In this document: positions 1 through 8,643 of the stretch, in pieces
Numbering within the stretch: position 1 is the stretch's first letter
Layout: each line of letters starts with the position of its first letter
Assembly: GCA_025062095.1 (NCBI GenBank)
Contig: JANXAZ010000004.1
Span: forward strand, 1-64,000
Source: Geminicoccaceae bacterium
GTDB lineage: Bacteria; Pseudomonadota; Alphaproteobacteria; Geminicoccales; Geminicoccaceae
Length of the DNA stretch: 64,000 nt
Reading direction: 5' to 3'
The notes under the pieces: generated by a model
The model's input: the letters and a program-made list of their open reading frames with translations, nothing else
The model's database searches: none
Told to the model about the DNA's origin: nothing
Made by a program: the position numbers and the translations under genes

Positions 1-200
1 TGATCGAGACCACGGCTCCGGGTGCCGCGTGTCTCGCCGGTTTCGCCGTCGGGCTCTGCCCTTCCCTCGATGCGATCGCCGCCACGTGGCGGGTGAAACG
101 CTGCTTCGAACCCGTGATCGATCCCGATCGGCGCCCGCGCGCATCGGCGCCTGGCGCGCGGCGCTCGCTTCCGTCCGCTCGACGCCCGCGCCCTAGGTGA
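1..200 (+). CDS. glpK: Glycerol kinase, C-terminal fragment
   Basis: This is the 3' end of a gene that starts before the window. The frame beginning at base 3 reads ETTAPGAACLAGFAVGL, which matches the C-terminal signature of FGGY-family glycerol kinases (ETTALGAAYLAGLAVG), followed by a Trp and an RxFEP motif typical of the last 50 residues. Glycerol kinase phosphorylates glycerol to sn-glycerol 3-phosphate. The in-frame tail after about base 130 is a Pro/Arg/Ala-rich string ending at TGA 198-200 and does not look like the family. The neighbouring frame gives a family-like ARIGAWRAALASVR ending at TAG 194-196, so a one-base deletion in this stretch is likely. Assignment to glycerol kinase rather than another FGGY kinase is probable, not certain. 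Confidence 0.7.
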   Translation, partial: IETTAPGAACLAGFAVGLCPSLDAIAATWRVKRCFEPVIDPDRRPRASAPGARRSLPSARRPRPR

Positions 201-204
201 CACG

Positions 205-1194
205 GTGCGGCTCCGATTGGCGAGCTTCAACCTCGAGAACTTCGGCGCCCGCGCGGGCGAGGCGGGGCTCGCGGAACGGATCGCGGTGCTGCGACCGCAG
301 CTCCTGCGCCTCGACGCCGACATCCTCTGTCTGCAGGAGGTGCACGGGGCGCGACCACCGGAGGGCGGCCCGCGCCGCCTTCTGGCTCTGGAAACGCTCG
401 TCGCGGGCACGCCTTACGCCCGCTTCGAGGTCGCGAGCACCCGCTCTCCCGGCGAACACGGCAAGGAAGGCTGGGTCGCCGACGTGCACAATCTCGCGGT
501 GCTCTCCCGCTTTCCGATCCGGTCCGTTCGCGAGCTGCGCCACGAGCGGGTACCACCTCTGTCCTTTCGCCTCTCCACCGCGCGACCCGACCCCCTCGAG
601 GTTTCCTGTCGCTTCGAACGGCCGGCTCTGTTCGTGACGATCGAACTTCCGGGAGGGCATCGGTTGCAGGTGGTCAACCTCCACCTCAAGGCGCCTCTGG
701 CGTCCTTCGTCCCGGGCCAGAAGCTCGGGCCCTTCGCTTGGGCGAGCATCGGTGGTTGGGCGGAAGGCTTCTTCCTCGCGGCCACCCAGCGCGCCGCGCA
801 GGCGCTCGAGGTCCGCCTCGAGCTCGAGGCCGTGTTCGATGTCGCCCCCGACGCGCTCGTCGCGGTGGCGGGCGATCTCAACGCCGAGGACCGCGAGACG
901 CCGTTGCGCATCCTCTGCGCCGAAACTGCGGATACCGGCAACGGCGCGCTCGCCCCGCGCTCGCTCGTGCCGACCTGCCGATCCCTTCCCGAGGATCGAC
1001 GCTTCACGGTGATCCACCACGGCCGGCGGCTGATGCTCGACCACGTCCTCGTCTCGCGCGCCCTCCTGGCTCGTTTCCGCGGGCTCGAGGTGCACAACGA
1101 GACCCTCGACGACGAGCTCGCCCCTTCCGAGCGGGTCGAACGCGCGACCGAGAGCTATCACGCCCCTGTGGTCGCCTGTTTCGAATTCGACTGA
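205..1194 (+). CDS. Endonuclease/exonuclease/phosphatase (EEP) family protein
   Basis: This 329-residue protein of the EEP fold (DNase I/exonuclease III/sphingomyelinase superfamily) has the expected motifs in order: SFNLENFG at the N terminus (metal-site Asn), LQEVHG about residue 45 (catalytic Glu), a VVNLHLKA strand about residue 155, AGDLNAED about residue 222 (catalytic Asp and Asn), and MLDHVLVS near the end (the Asp-His pair). The fold hydrolyses phosphodiester or phosphomonoester bonds using a divalent metal; the substrate cannot be told from sequence. There is no signal peptide, so it is probably cytoplasmic. The start is a GTG at 205, just past the preceding kinase stop, so the two may be co-transcribed. 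Confidence 0.85.
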   Translation: MRLRLASFNLENFGARAGEAGLAERIAVLRPQLLRLDADILCLQEVHGARPPEGGPRRLLALETLVAGTPYARFEVASTRSPGEHGKEGWVADVHNLAVLSRFPIRSVRELRHERVPPLSFRLSTARPDPLEVSCRFERPALFVTIELPGGHRLQVVNLHLKAPLASFVPGQKLGPFAWASIGGWAEGFFLAATQRAAQALEVRLELEAVFDVAPDALVAVAGDLNAEDRETPLRILCAETADTGNGALAPRSLVPTCRSLPEDRRFTVIHHGRRLMLDHVLVSRALLARFRGLEVHNETLDDELAPSERVERATESYHAPVVACFEFD

Positions 1195-1438
1195 GGGATG
1201 GCGATCGCGAACCGATCGGGATCGCCCTTGCGCGCGGACCGCTCCGGATCGACTGCCGCGGCGACGTCCGGCGATCGCGAGCCGCTCCCTCGGGTCGTTC
1301 TCGCGATTCGCCCCGGGGTCGAAGAGACGAATACGGTCCGCGAACGGTCCGGAGAGCGCGCCGCTCGCGGTCACGGGGACGACTTCCCGCTCGTCGAGCC
1401 GTGCGCCCGGGCCACGCCGATGGCCGCCCGGCCTCGCG

Positions 1439-1479
1439 AAAAAAAGAAACGTACGACCCGCCGTCGAGCGCTCGGCGGG
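1439..1479 (-). terminator. Putative intrinsic terminator of the leftward stress-protein gene
   Basis: On the minus strand, about 20 nt past the stop at 1498, a perfect 7-bp stem (CCCGCCG/CGGCGGG, 1457-1463 with 1473-1479, 9-nt loop) is followed after 7 nt by the run TTTCTTTTTTT (1449-1439). A GC stem followed by a T tract fits a Rho-independent terminator, though the spacer before the T tract is longer than usual. It lies in the 303-bp gene-free stretch 1195-1497, where I see nothing else convincing. Confidence 0.5.
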
Positions 1480-1497
1480 ATCCGATCCCGTGGGCCC

Positions 1498-2043
1498 TCA
1501 GCTCGGCTCGGGGATCTCGTGGATGTGCACGTCGTGCGCGGCGTGCTGGGTCAGGATCTCGATCGCCTTGCGCTCGGACCGTTCGTCGGGGGTGCGCACC
1601 CACAAAAGAATGCCGCCTTTGTCGAGCTGTTCCTGCAGCCATTCGGCGTGCCGCTTGTCCATCCATCGGGCGAGGATGGTGCCGAGCGTCGCACCGACGA
1701 GGGCGGTTCCCGCGATCGCCGCCGCCACCGCGCCGGCCGAAGCCACGACCACGCCGGCGGCCAGAAGCGTCGGCAAGACGGTGAGCGAGGAGATCACCAT
1801 GTCCTCGCGCCGACCGATCTGTTTGGCGGAGACGAAGCGCGTTCGAGGCGCGCGCGGGTCGTCCTCGAGTTCTTCGACTCTCTGATACACATGTCCGAGC
1901 TTTTTCTCGACGGTGTGCTGGCTCGCGAGCAGGCTGATCGCGTCCTTGGGAAATCCCGCTTCTCGGAGTTCGTCGACCGCCGCTTCGAGCGAGCTCCAAT
2001 CGTGGAACACCGCCACCGCTTCGCGCACCGTCTTGCTGGTCAT
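1498..2043 (-). CDS. YflT/general-stress-17M-like membrane protein
   Basis: The protein has 181 residues. Its N-terminal ~60 residues (VFHDWSSLEAAVDELREAGF...ISLLA) resemble the N-terminal domain of general stress protein 17M/YflT-like proteins, which probe pairs of residues between a membrane stretch and soluble surface. A charged linker follows, then a Gly/Ala-rich hydrophobic hairpin (about residues 85-125: LPTLLAAGVVVASAGAVAAA then GTALVGATLGTIL) typical of glycine-zipper membrane segments, and a soluble C-terminal part (LLWVRTPDE...). Function is unknown; association with membrane or stress is inferred from the family. The ATG at 2043 is chosen because upstream sequence in this frame has no family-like character. 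A terminator-like hairpin follows at 1439-1479. Confidence 0.75.
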   Translation of the reverse strand: MTSKTVREAVAVFHDWSSLEAAVDELREAGFPKDAISLLASQHTVEKKLGHVYQRVEELEDDPRAPRTRFVSAKQIGRREDMVISSLTVLPTLLAAGVVVASAGAVAAAIAGTALVGATLGTILARWMDKRHAEWLQEQLDKGGILLWVRTPDERSERKAIEILTQHAAHDVHIHEIPEPS

Positions 2044-2184
2044 CTCCGCCACCTCGCCCTCGTCGTTCTGCCCCCGCGAGCCGAGAGCTTCGCCCGCGCG
2101 TCGATCCGGGTCGACCCGACACGGCCTTCCCGGCACCGCCGCATCGTGCTTGGAATGACGCGAGCCTAACCGGAGGGGACGCTC

Positions 2185-2988
2185 TTGGCCATCGAGCGCG
2201 TGCTCGTCACGGGCGCAGCGGGCGCGCTGGGACGCGTCGTGCGTGCGCATCTCAGGGGTCGCTACGCCCTCTTGCGGCTCTCCGATATCGCACCCATGGA
2301 CCCGGCGGGACCGGGCGAGGAAGTGGTGGCGGCCGATCTCGCCGATGCACCGGCGGTCGACCGGTTGCTCGAAGGCATCCAGGCCGTCGTGCACCTGGGC
2401 GGCCATTCGGTCGAAGGCAGCTGGGACCAGATTCTCCGCGCCAACATCATCGGCTGCATCAACCTCTTCGAAGCGGCCCGCAAGGCGGGGACCGAGCGGA
2501 TACTTTTCGCGTCCTCGAACCATGCGGTGGGATTTCACCGGCGTTGGCCGCGCACCGATCACACCGCGCCGCCCAAACCCGATTCGCGCTACGGCGTCTC
2601 GAAAGCCTTCGGTGAAATCCTCGCTCTGTACTATGCCAACAAGCACGGGATCCGCGCTTTCTGCATGCGCATCGGAAGCTGCCGCGCAGAGCCGATCGAC
2701 GAGCGCCAGCTGTCGACCTGGCAGTCTTACGGCGATTTCTGCCGGCTGATCGACGTCGGTCTCACCGCCTGGTACCGCTACGAAATCGTCTACGGCGTGT
2801 CGGCCAATACGCGCAGCTTCTGGGACAATTCGAACGCCGAGCGGCTGGGCTATCGACCCGTGGACAACGCCGAGGCCTGGGCGGAAAAGCTCGAGGGCAT
2901 CAAGAGCCCGCATCTTCTGGACGAGCTCTTCGTCGGCGGTCCCTTCTGCACTCCCGACTTCACGGGCAGGGTGGAGGACATCGTCTGA
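2185..2988 (+). CDS. udh: Uronate dehydrogenase-like NAD-dependent epimerase/dehydratase
   Basis: This 267-residue short-chain (extended SDR-like) dehydrogenase has the NAD-binding GAAGALG at residues 9-15, the VHLGG strand, FASSNHAVG containing the catalytic Ser region, and the catalytic YGVSK (Tyr/Lys) about residues 134-138. The overall pattern (SxEGSWDQILRANIIG, LYGVSK, MRIGSC, LSTW) tracks Agrobacterium Udh closely. Udh oxidises D-galacturonate or D-glucuronate to the aldaro-lactone with NAD+ in hexuronate catabolism. The start is a TTG at 2185 with a good ribosome site (GGAGGGG, 2172-2178). No other uronate catabolic genes are nearby, so the physiological role is inferred from homology alone. 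Confidence 0.8.
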   Translation: MAIERVLVTGAAGALGRVVRAHLRGRYALLRLSDIAPMDPAGPGEEVVAADLADAPAVDRLLEGIQAVVHLGGHSVEGSWDQILRANIIGCINLFEAARKAGTERILFASSNHAVGFHRRWPRTDHTAPPKPDSRYGVSKAFGEILALYYANKHGIRAFCMRIGSCRAEPIDERQLSTWQSYGDFCRLIDVGLTAWYRYEIVYGVSANTRSFWDNSNAERLGYRPVDNAEAWAEKLEGIKSPHLLDELFVGGPFCTPDFTGRVEDIV

Positions 2989-3090
2989 GGCTTGCGCGCC
3001 CCGAGAGGAGATCCGGCTCTCGCGGCGCGTTGACAAGCAACGGGGCGGACCGCACAAGCGCCGCGCGCCGATGGAGCCTGTTGTCTTGCG

Positions 3091-4047
3091 ATGAGCACGC
3101 TACTCGATTTCGAGAGACCGATCGCGGAACTCGAAGGAAAGGTCAAAGAGCTGCGCCATCTGCAGGAGGGCAGCGAGCTCGATCTCTCGGAGGAGATTGC
3201 TCGCCTCGAGGCCCGTGCCGTCAAGCTCCTGGCTCAGACGTACGCCAAGCTCACACCGTGGCAGAAAGCGCAAGTGGCGCGCCATCCCGATCGGCCGCAC
3301 TTCAAAGATTACGTGGCCGAACTCGTCGAAGATTACACGCCGCTCGCCGGGGATCGTTGTTTCGCCGACGACTCGGTGATCCAAGGGGGGCTCGGCCGCT
3401 TCCGCGGTCGCTCCATCATGGTGCTCGGACAAGAAAAAGGCGCGGACATCGAAGAGCGGGTGAAACACAACTTCGGCATGGCGCGGCCCGAGGGCTACCG
3501 CAAAGCGGTTCGGCTCATGCGCCTGGCCGAGCGCTTCGGTCTGCCCGTCGTCACCTTCGTCGACACGCCCGGAGCGCATCCCGGGGTCGACGCCGAGGAG
3601 CGCGGCCAAGCCGAGGCCATCGCTCGGGCGCTCGCGTGCTGCCTCGAGCTCACGGTGCCCATCGTCGCGGTCATCGTCGGCGAAGGGGGATCGGGCGGCG
3701 CCATCGCGCTCGCCGCCGGGGATCGCGTGCTCATGCTCGAGCACAGCATCTATTCGGTGATCTCTCCCGAAGGTTGCGCGGCGATCCTGTGGCGCGCCGC
3801 CGACAAGGCGCCCGAAGCCGCAGAGGCGCTCAAGTTCACGGCCCAAGATCTCGCCGCGCTGGGCCTCGTGGACCAGGTCATCGCCGAGCCTCTGGGCGGG
3901 GCCCATCGCGCCCGACAGACCACGATCCGGGCGGTGGGCGATGCGATCGCTCAGCATCTCGCCGAGCTGGTCGGCAAGGACGGGCGCGAGCTGCGGGAGG
4001 CGCGGCGGCAGAAGTTCCTGGCCATGGGGCGCTTGCTCGAAGGCTGA
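3091..4047 (+). CDS. accA: Acetyl-CoA carboxylase carboxyltransferase subunit alpha
   Basis: This 318-residue, full-length AccA pairs with AccD to transfer CO2 from carboxybiotin-BCCP to acetyl-CoA, giving malonyl-CoA for fatty-acid synthesis in the cytoplasm. Diagnostic segments are the N-terminal coiled region [63 protein letters not shown] and [17 protein letters not shown], which forms the crotonase-fold oxyanion region. A TTGACA at 3030-3035 could be its -35 box, but no good -10 is visible 17 bp downstream. It is followed convergently by the TVP38-type gene with a 54-nt gap. Confidence 0.96.
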   Translation: MSTLLDFERPIAELEGKVKELRHLQEGSELDLSEEIARLEARAVKLLAQTYAKLTPWQKAQVARHPDRPHFKDYVAELVEDYTPLAGDRCFADDSVIQGGLGRFRGRSIMVLGQEKGADIEERVKHNFGMARPEGYRKAVRLMRLAERFGLPVVTFVDTPGAHPGVDAEERGQAEAIARALACCLELTVPIVAVIVGEGGSGGAIALAAGDRVLMLEHSIYSVISPEGCAAILWRAADKAPEAAEALKFTAQDLAALGLVDQVIAEPLGGAHRARQTTIRAVGDAIAQHLAELVGKDGRELREARRQKFLAMGRLLEG

Positions 4048-4101
4048 GCCCGGCGCGGGCCGCGAAAGCGCTGCATTTTCCTTTCCGGAGCGCCGGGACG
4101 G

Positions 4102-4836
4102 CTAGGCCCGCCGATCGGCGCGGCCGGCGAGATGTCGCCAGAGCACCGGTGCGAGGGCGAGGAGGGCGAGGCCCAAGAGCGGCAACGAGATCGCGGGCTC
4201 CAACAACAGATCGAGGTCGGGCTTCCGGTTCTTCTCGATCAGCGACCCCAGGCCCGACCCGAGGCTCGCGTACACGAAGGTGGCCGGGACGATGCCGATG
4301 GCCGTCGCGGCCAGGAACGGCCCCAGGCGAACACCGAAAAACGCCGGAGCGAGGTTGACGAGCCAAAAAGGGAAGAGCGGTACGAGGCGCAAGGCGAGCA
4401 GGTAGAAAAACGCGTCTTTGCGAAAACCCGCGGCCAGCCGCTCGAACCGCGGACCGGCTCGCGCTCGCAGGGGCTCGGCGAGCGCGGTGCGCGCAACCGA
4501 AAAGACGATCGCCGCTCCGATGGTGGCTCCGGTCGCCACGAGCACCGTCGCGAGGCCGGCACCGAACAGGAAACCGCCAGCCAATGTGAGGAACGCCGCG
4601 CCGGGAAGCGAAAGGGCGGTCGCAACGACATAGACGAGAACGAAAGCTCCGCACGCGAGCAGCGGTCGCTCGGCGACGAAGGCGACCAGAACACTTCTGT
4701 GCCGCTCGAGCGTCGCGACGTTCACAAAGTCTTTCCAGCCCGCGAACCAGGCGGCGAGGGCGCAGCCGAGGAGCAGAAGGAGGAAGACCCGGCGCAGCTT
4801 CGCGCGCGGCGGTGCGGGTATAGGGTCGCGGTTCAT
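4102..4836 (-). CDS. TVP38/TMEM64 (DedA-related) family membrane protein
   Basis: A 244-residue integral membrane protein with about six hydrophobic segments. The SNARE-associated/VTT domain is recognisable from PGAAFLTLAGGFLFG followed by a long helix with an Arg-containing segment and LRLVPLFPFWLVNLAPAFFGV (the conserved F-P-F-x-x-x-N motif). The family acts as lipid scramblases or transporters in the inner membrane; the substrate here is unknown. The ATG at 4836 overlaps the upstream gene stop by 4 nt (ATGA, 4833-4836), so it is translationally coupled to the flavin disulfide reductase. That pairing recurs in many bacteria. Confidence 0.85.
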   Translation of the reverse strand: MNRDPIPAPPRAKLRRVFLLLLLGCALAAWFAGWKDFVNVATLERHRSVLVAFVAERPLLACGAFVLVYVVATALSLPGAAFLTLAGGFLFGAGLATVLVATGATIGAAIVFSVARTALAEPLRARAGPRFERLAAGFRKDAFFYLLALRLVPLFPFWLVNLAPAFFGVRLGPFLAATAIGIVPATFVYASLGSGLGSLIEKNRKPDLDLLLEPAISLPLLGLALLALAPVLWRHLAGRADRRA

Positions 4837-6251
4837 CCGAGGCACCCCAAAAGCCGCACGATCCGCCGGGTCGTCGCCGAGAACAGCTTCGGCGCGAAAA
4901 AGCTCGCAGCCGCGCGCTTGGTGATTTCCGAGAACGTGGGATAAGGCATGATCGTGCGCGCGAGGGCGGAAAGCGGCAGTTTGCGCTCGATCGCGAGCAC
5001 CCAGGGCACGATCAGCTCTCCGGCGCAAGGCGCGAGGATCGCGCAGCCCAGGATCCGGCCTCGGCGATCGAGCACGACGCGGATGCGTCCGTCTTCGTAG
5101 CGTTCGCAACGGGCGCGGTCGGTGTCGGCGAGCGAGCCGTCGAGCAGTTGCGCGTCGATTCCCGCGGCTTTCGCCTCCTCGTATCCGAACCCGACCGCGG
5201 CGAGTTCGGGATCGGTGTAGAGCACGCGAGGGAGTGCCCGGGGCCGGCCCCGCGCCGGCCAGCGAAAGAGAATGCTCCGAGCCACGGCCGCGGCTTGCCA
5301 GGCGGCGAGGTGGGAGAACTGCGGACCGCCCGTGCAGTCACCGATCGCATAAACACGGGGGTTCGAGGTCCGCAGCCGAGGATCGACCGCGATGCCGGCC
5401 GCCGAGTAGCGGATCCCGGCAGCCTCGAGGTCGAGATCCTCGATCGCCGGCCGTCGACCGGTGGCGAGCAGGAGGTGCGTGCCGGAAACGCGCTCTTCGC
5501 CGCTATCGGGAACGGTGAGGACGAGGGTGGGACCGGGTTCCACCCGTCGAACGACGGCCCGCTCGCGCACGACGATCCCTTCCTCGCGGAACGCGCGGCG
5601 CAAATGCTCGACGAGGAGCTCGTCCTCGCGTGCCAGCATCGTCGCTTCGTCGAGGAGGGTCACGCGCGTACCCAGCCGGCGAAAGGCCTGGGCGAGCTCG
5701 CATCCCACCGCACCCGCTCCGAGCACGAGCAGATGTCCGGGGCGCTCGCGGATCGCGAAGATCGTGTCGGTCGTGAAATGGGGCAGGTCCTCGAGGCCCG
5801 GGATCGCGGGCAGAGCCGGTCGCGAGCCGGTGGCGATCACGAACCGTCGGGCGCGGATGCGCCATCGACCGGCTCGAACTTCGCGCGGGTTCACGAAACG
5901 GGCGTTCGCGAAGAGGACCCGCACGCCCAGACGTTCGAACCGCTCCGGGCTGTCGTGCGCCGCGATCGCGCCGATCACGGTGCGGACCCCTTCCATGACG
6001 GCAGCGAAATCGATGTCCGGCTCGACGGCGCGGATGCCGAAGGCCCCGGCCTCGCGCATCTGCTGTGCGCGGCGCGCCGCGGCGAGAAGCGCTTTGGAAG
6101 GAACACAGCCGGAGAAAAGACAATCGCCTCCCAGCCGATCGCGTTCGACGAGGACGACCGAGGCGCCGAGTTGTGCGGCACCGGAGGCGAGCGCCAGACC
6201 TCCGGCGCCGCCACCGATCACGCAGAGGTCGGGGTGGAGGACCTCGATCAT
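4833..6251 (-). CDS. FAD-dependent pyridine nucleotide-disulfide oxidoreductase, mercuric reductase-like
   Basis: A 472-residue class I flavin disulfide reductase. It has the FAD-binding CVIGGGAGGLA at residues 10-20, the redox-active pair CLFSGCVPSK about residues 44-53 (variant of CVNVGC), a second NAD(P) Rossmann LGAGAVGCELAQ about residue 178, the FAD site YAIGDCTG and the dimerisation domain. The usual active-site HPT is replaced by YPTFSEI near residue 448, where dihydrolipoamide dehydrogenase carries His-Pro. No N-terminal heavy-metal domain or C-terminal vicinal Cys pair is present, so true mercury reduction is unlikely. The electron acceptor is unknown. It is coupled to the TVP38-type gene downstream. 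Confidence 0.85.
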   Translation of the reverse strand: MIEVLHPDLCVIGGGAGGLALASGAAQLGASVVLVERDRLGGDCLFSGCVPSKALLAAARRAQQMREAGAFGIRAVEPDIDFAAVMEGVRTVIGAIAAHDSPERFERLGVRVLFANARFVNPREVRAGRWRIRARRFVIATGSRPALPAIPGLEDLPHFTTDTIFAIRERPGHLLVLGAGAVGCELAQAFRRLGTRVTLLDEATMLAREDELLVEHLRRAFREEGIVVRERAVVRRVEPGPTLVLTVPDSGEERVSGTHLLLATGRRPAIEDLDLEAAGIRYSAAGIAVDPRLRTSNPRVYAIGDCTGGPQFSHLAAWQAAAVARSILFRWPARGRPRALPRVLYTDPELAAVGFGYEEAKAAGIDAQLLDGSLADTDRARCERYEDGRIRVVLDRRGRILGCAILAPCAGELIVPWVLAIERKLPLSALARTIMPYPTFSEITKRAAASFFAPKLFSATTRRIVRLLGCLG

Positions 6252-6340
6252 GCACCGAGCCGCGAGCCGCGTTCGCGGGCGAGCGGTTGACCGAACAGGG
6301 CGGGGCCGCGATTTCTGCCGCGCGAACGGAGGGCGACAGC

Positions 6341-6847
6341 GTGCCGATGACGCCCGAAGCGTTGCTCGCTTTTCTGGCCGAGCTCGGAATCGAGACGACC
6401 ACGCATCGACACCCGCCGGTCTTCACCGTCGAGGAGGCGGCCCGCTACACGGCGCATCTGCCCGGAGGGCACACGAAGAACCTTTTCTTGGAGGACCGTT
6501 CGGGCAAGCTGTGGCTGGTGTCCTGCCTGGATTCGCAGGTTCTGCGCATCAACGGGCTCGCCCGTCTGCTCGACGCTCCGCGGATGAGCTTCGGCAAGCC
6601 CGAGCGGCTGCGCGAGGCTCTCGGGGTGGAACCGGGGTCGGTGACCCCTTTCGCTCTCGTCAACGACCGCGCCCGGCGCGTGCAGCCGGTGTGGGACGCG
6701 AAGATGCTCGCCCTGCCGCTTCTCAATTTCCATCCCCTCGTCAACACCATGACCACGGCGATCACGCCTTCGGGTCTGCGCCGTTTCGTCGAGGCGACGG
6801 GCCACGTTCCGGTCGAGCTCGACCTCGACGCCACGCTCGACGCTTGA
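6341..6847 (+). CDS. YbaK/ProX-type aminoacyl-tRNA deacylase
   Basis: A 168-residue protein of the YbaK/INS domain family that hydrolyses mischarged aminoacyl-tRNA (Ala- or Cys-tRNA-Pro) in trans. Family features are FTVEEAARYTAHLPGGHTKNLFL (residues ~29-51, with the conserved Lys), SCLDSQVLRINGLARLL, LGVEPGSVTPFAL and FHPLVNTMTTAI (substrate-pocket segments). GTG 6341 is preferred because GGAGGG (6328-6333) sits 7 nt upstream; the ATG at 6347 would leave 13 nt. Closest by pattern to prolyl-tRNA editing protein ProX. Coupling to the tRNA-Gly gene that follows is not implied. Confidence 0.85.
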   Translation: MPMTPEALLAFLAELGIETTTHRHPPVFTVEEAARYTAHLPGGHTKNLFLEDRSGKLWLVSCLDSQVLRINGLARLLDAPRMSFGKPERLREALGVEPGSVTPFALVNDRARRVQPVWDAKMLALPLLNFHPLVNTMTTAITPSGLRRFVEATGHVPVELDLDATLDA

Positions 6848-6883
6848 GCCGGGAGCGGATCGCTCGGGTGCTCGGGGGTGCCC

Positions 6884-6912
6884 TTGCCAAGCCGGGCCGG
6901 CTCTCCTAAGTA
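6884..6912 (+). promoter_or_regulatory. Putative sigma-70 promoter of tRNA-Gly
   Basis: TTGCCA (6884-6889) and TAAGTA (6907-6912) are separated by 17 bp, with the -10 box ending 19 nt before the mature tRNA 5' end. Position and spacing fit a housekeeping promoter, but the -10 is only a partial match. Confidence 0.45.
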
Positions 6913-6931
6913 CGGCGAGCACCCCAGCGAT

Positions 6932-7006
6932 GCGGGCGTAGCTCAGGGGTAGAGCACAACCTTGCCAAGGTTGGGGTCGAGGGTTCGAATCCCTTCGCCC
7001 GCTCCA
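6932..7006 (+). tRNA. tRNA-Gly (anticodon GCC)
   Basis: The 75-nt gene folds as a cloverleaf. The acceptor stem GCGGGCG pairs with CGCCCGC, the D arm is GTAGCTCAGGGGTAGAGCAC, the anticodon loop TTGCCAA gives GCC, and the T arm contains GGGTTCGAATCCC. Discriminator T and CCA are encoded (7003-7006). Confidence 0.95.
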
Positions 7007-7074
7007 TCTCCTTCTCGTGCCGAGAGATTGCGAAAGGACGCGGCGTCGGTTCGCGCAGCCGCGATCGCCGAGGC

Positions 7075-8622
7075 TCAATGGCGGAAGTGTCGGCGGCCGG
7101 TGAACACCATGGCGATTCCGGCCGCATCGGCGGCAGCGACGACTTCGCCGTCGCGCTTGGAGCCGCCGGGCTGGATACAGGCGGTGGCGCCTCCCGCGAT
7201 CGCGGCTTCGAGACCGTCGGGAAAAGGGAAGAACGCGTCGGAAGCGATCACGCACGGACCCGGTCCCGGTCCGCGGAGCATGCGCTCGACCGCGTGTCGC
7301 ACGGCGTCGACCCGATTCGTCTCGCCCATTCCGATGCCGACCGTCGCCCGGCCGCGGGCGAGCACGATCGCGTTCGAGCGCACGTGGCGCACCACCTTCC
7401 AGGCGAACAGCAGATCCGCCCATTCCTCCTCGCTCGGGGCGCGCCGCGTCACGACCCGCCATTCCGGGCGCAGGTCGACGCCGGGATCGCGGGTCTGGAC
7501 CAAGAACCCGTCGCCGAGCGCGCGCACTTGCAGGCCCGGGGCCGCCGGGTCGGGCAGGCCTTCGGTAACGAGCACGCGCAGGCTCGGCCGGCGAGCGAGG
7601 ATCGCCGAGGCCTCGGGATCGACACCCGGGGCGACGATCACTTCGAGGAACGTCCCGGCCATCGCTTCTGCCGTGGCCGCATCGAGCGGTCGGTTGAGGG
7701 CGACGATGCCCCCGTAAGCGGAGACGGGATCGCACGCCAGCGCCTTCGCCCACGCCTCGCGCAACGTGCGCCCGACCGCGGCGCCGCAGGGATTGGCGTG
7801 TTTGACGATGACCACTGCCGGTTCGGCGTGTTCGACCACCGCTTCGAGCGCGGCATCCGCATCGAGGAGGTTGTTGTAAGAGAGTTCCTTGCCCTGCAGC
7901 CGTCGGGCGGTCGTCACCCCCGGCCGCAAGGCCGAGGAGCGGTAGACCGCGGCCAGCTGATGCGGATTTTCGCCGTAGCGCAGCCACTCGAGCCGCGCCC
8001 CGGCGATCACCAGGCGCTCGGGGAACAGCTCGCCCGTCGCTTCCGCGAAGAACGCCGCGATTTCCGCGTCGTAGGCGGCGGTGAGCGCGAAGGCCTTGGC
8101 CGCGAGCCGGCGCCGCGTCTCGAGGCTCGTGCCGCCCGAGCGATCGAGCTCCTCGAGAAGAAGAGGGCGATCGGCGGGATCGACGAGCACCGCGACGAGA
8201 TCGTGGTTCTTCGCCGCGGCCCGGATCATGGCCGGCCCGCCGACGTCGATCCGTTCCACGCATTCCTCGATGGGCGCTCCCGAGGCCCGCGTGGCGGCGA
8301 AAGGATAGAGGTCGACCACCAAAAGATCGATGCGCGGGATGGCGTGTCGGGCGAGGGTCGCTTCGTGTTCGGGACTGCCGGTGGCGAGGAGCCCGCCGTG
8401 GATCTTGGGATGCAGCGTCTTCACCCGTCCGTCGAGGATCTCGGGGAAGCCGGTGATGGTCGAAACGTCGACGATCGGTAACTCCGCCTCGCGCAGAGCA
8501 CGGGCCGTCCCGCCGGTCGAAACGAGTTCGACGCCGCGCGCGGCGAGCGCTCGGGCGAAGTCGACGAGGCCGGTCTTGTCGGCGAGGGAAAGCAACGCCC
8601 TTCGGATCGGCCGAATGCTCAT
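7075..8622 (-). CDS. purH: Bifunctional AICAR formyltransferase/IMP cyclohydrolase
   Basis: This 515-residue PurH carries out the last two steps of purine synthesis, AICAR to FAICAR (10-formyl-THF donor) and closure to IMP. The N-terminal cyclohydrolase domain (MGS-like) has [14 protein letters not shown] and STGGTARAL, then [13 protein letters not shown]. The C-terminal transformylase has [19 protein letters not shown] (catalytic Lys-His) and [10 protein letters not shown]. Length is normal. The ATG at 8622 has a GGAGG ribosome site 7 nt upstream. It follows rsmB with a 21-nt gap, an arrangement common in alphaproteobacteria. Confidence 0.97.
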   Translation of the reverse strand: MSIRPIRRALLSLADKTGLVDFARALAARGVELVSTGGTARALREAELPIVDVSTITGFPEILDGRVKTLHPKIHGGLLATGSPEHEATLARHAIPRIDLLVVDLYPFAATRASGAPIEECVERIDVGGPAMIRAAAKNHDLVAVLVDPADRPLLLEELDRSGGTSLETRRRLAAKAFALTAAYDAEIAAFFAEATGELFPERLVIAGARLEWLRYGENPHQLAAVYRSSALRPGVTTARRLQGKELSYNNLLDADAALEAVVEHAEPAVVIVKHANPCGAAVGRTLREAWAKALACDPVSAYGGIVALNRPLDAATAEAMAGTFLEVIVAPGVDPEASAILARRPSLRVLVTEGLPDPAAPGLQVRALGDGFLVQTRDPGVDLRPEWRVVTRRAPSEEEWADLLFAWKVVRHVRSNAIVLARGRATVGIGMGETNRVDAVRHAVERMLRGPGPGPCVIASDAFFPFPDGLEAAIAGGATACIQPGGSKRDGEVVAAADAAGIAMVFTGRRHFRH

Positions 8623-8643
8623 CGATCGTCCTCCGCCAACGGA

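Noticed and set aside
1198-2169. A 323-codon plus-strand frame starting ATG 1198 with a plausible ribosome site.
   Set aside because: Most of it is antisense to the stress-type gene, with low-complexity content; no homology-like motif.
3030-3058. A TTGACA hexamer before accA, possible -35 box.
   Set aside because: No acceptable -10 hexamer at 16-18 bp, so listed only in the accA note.
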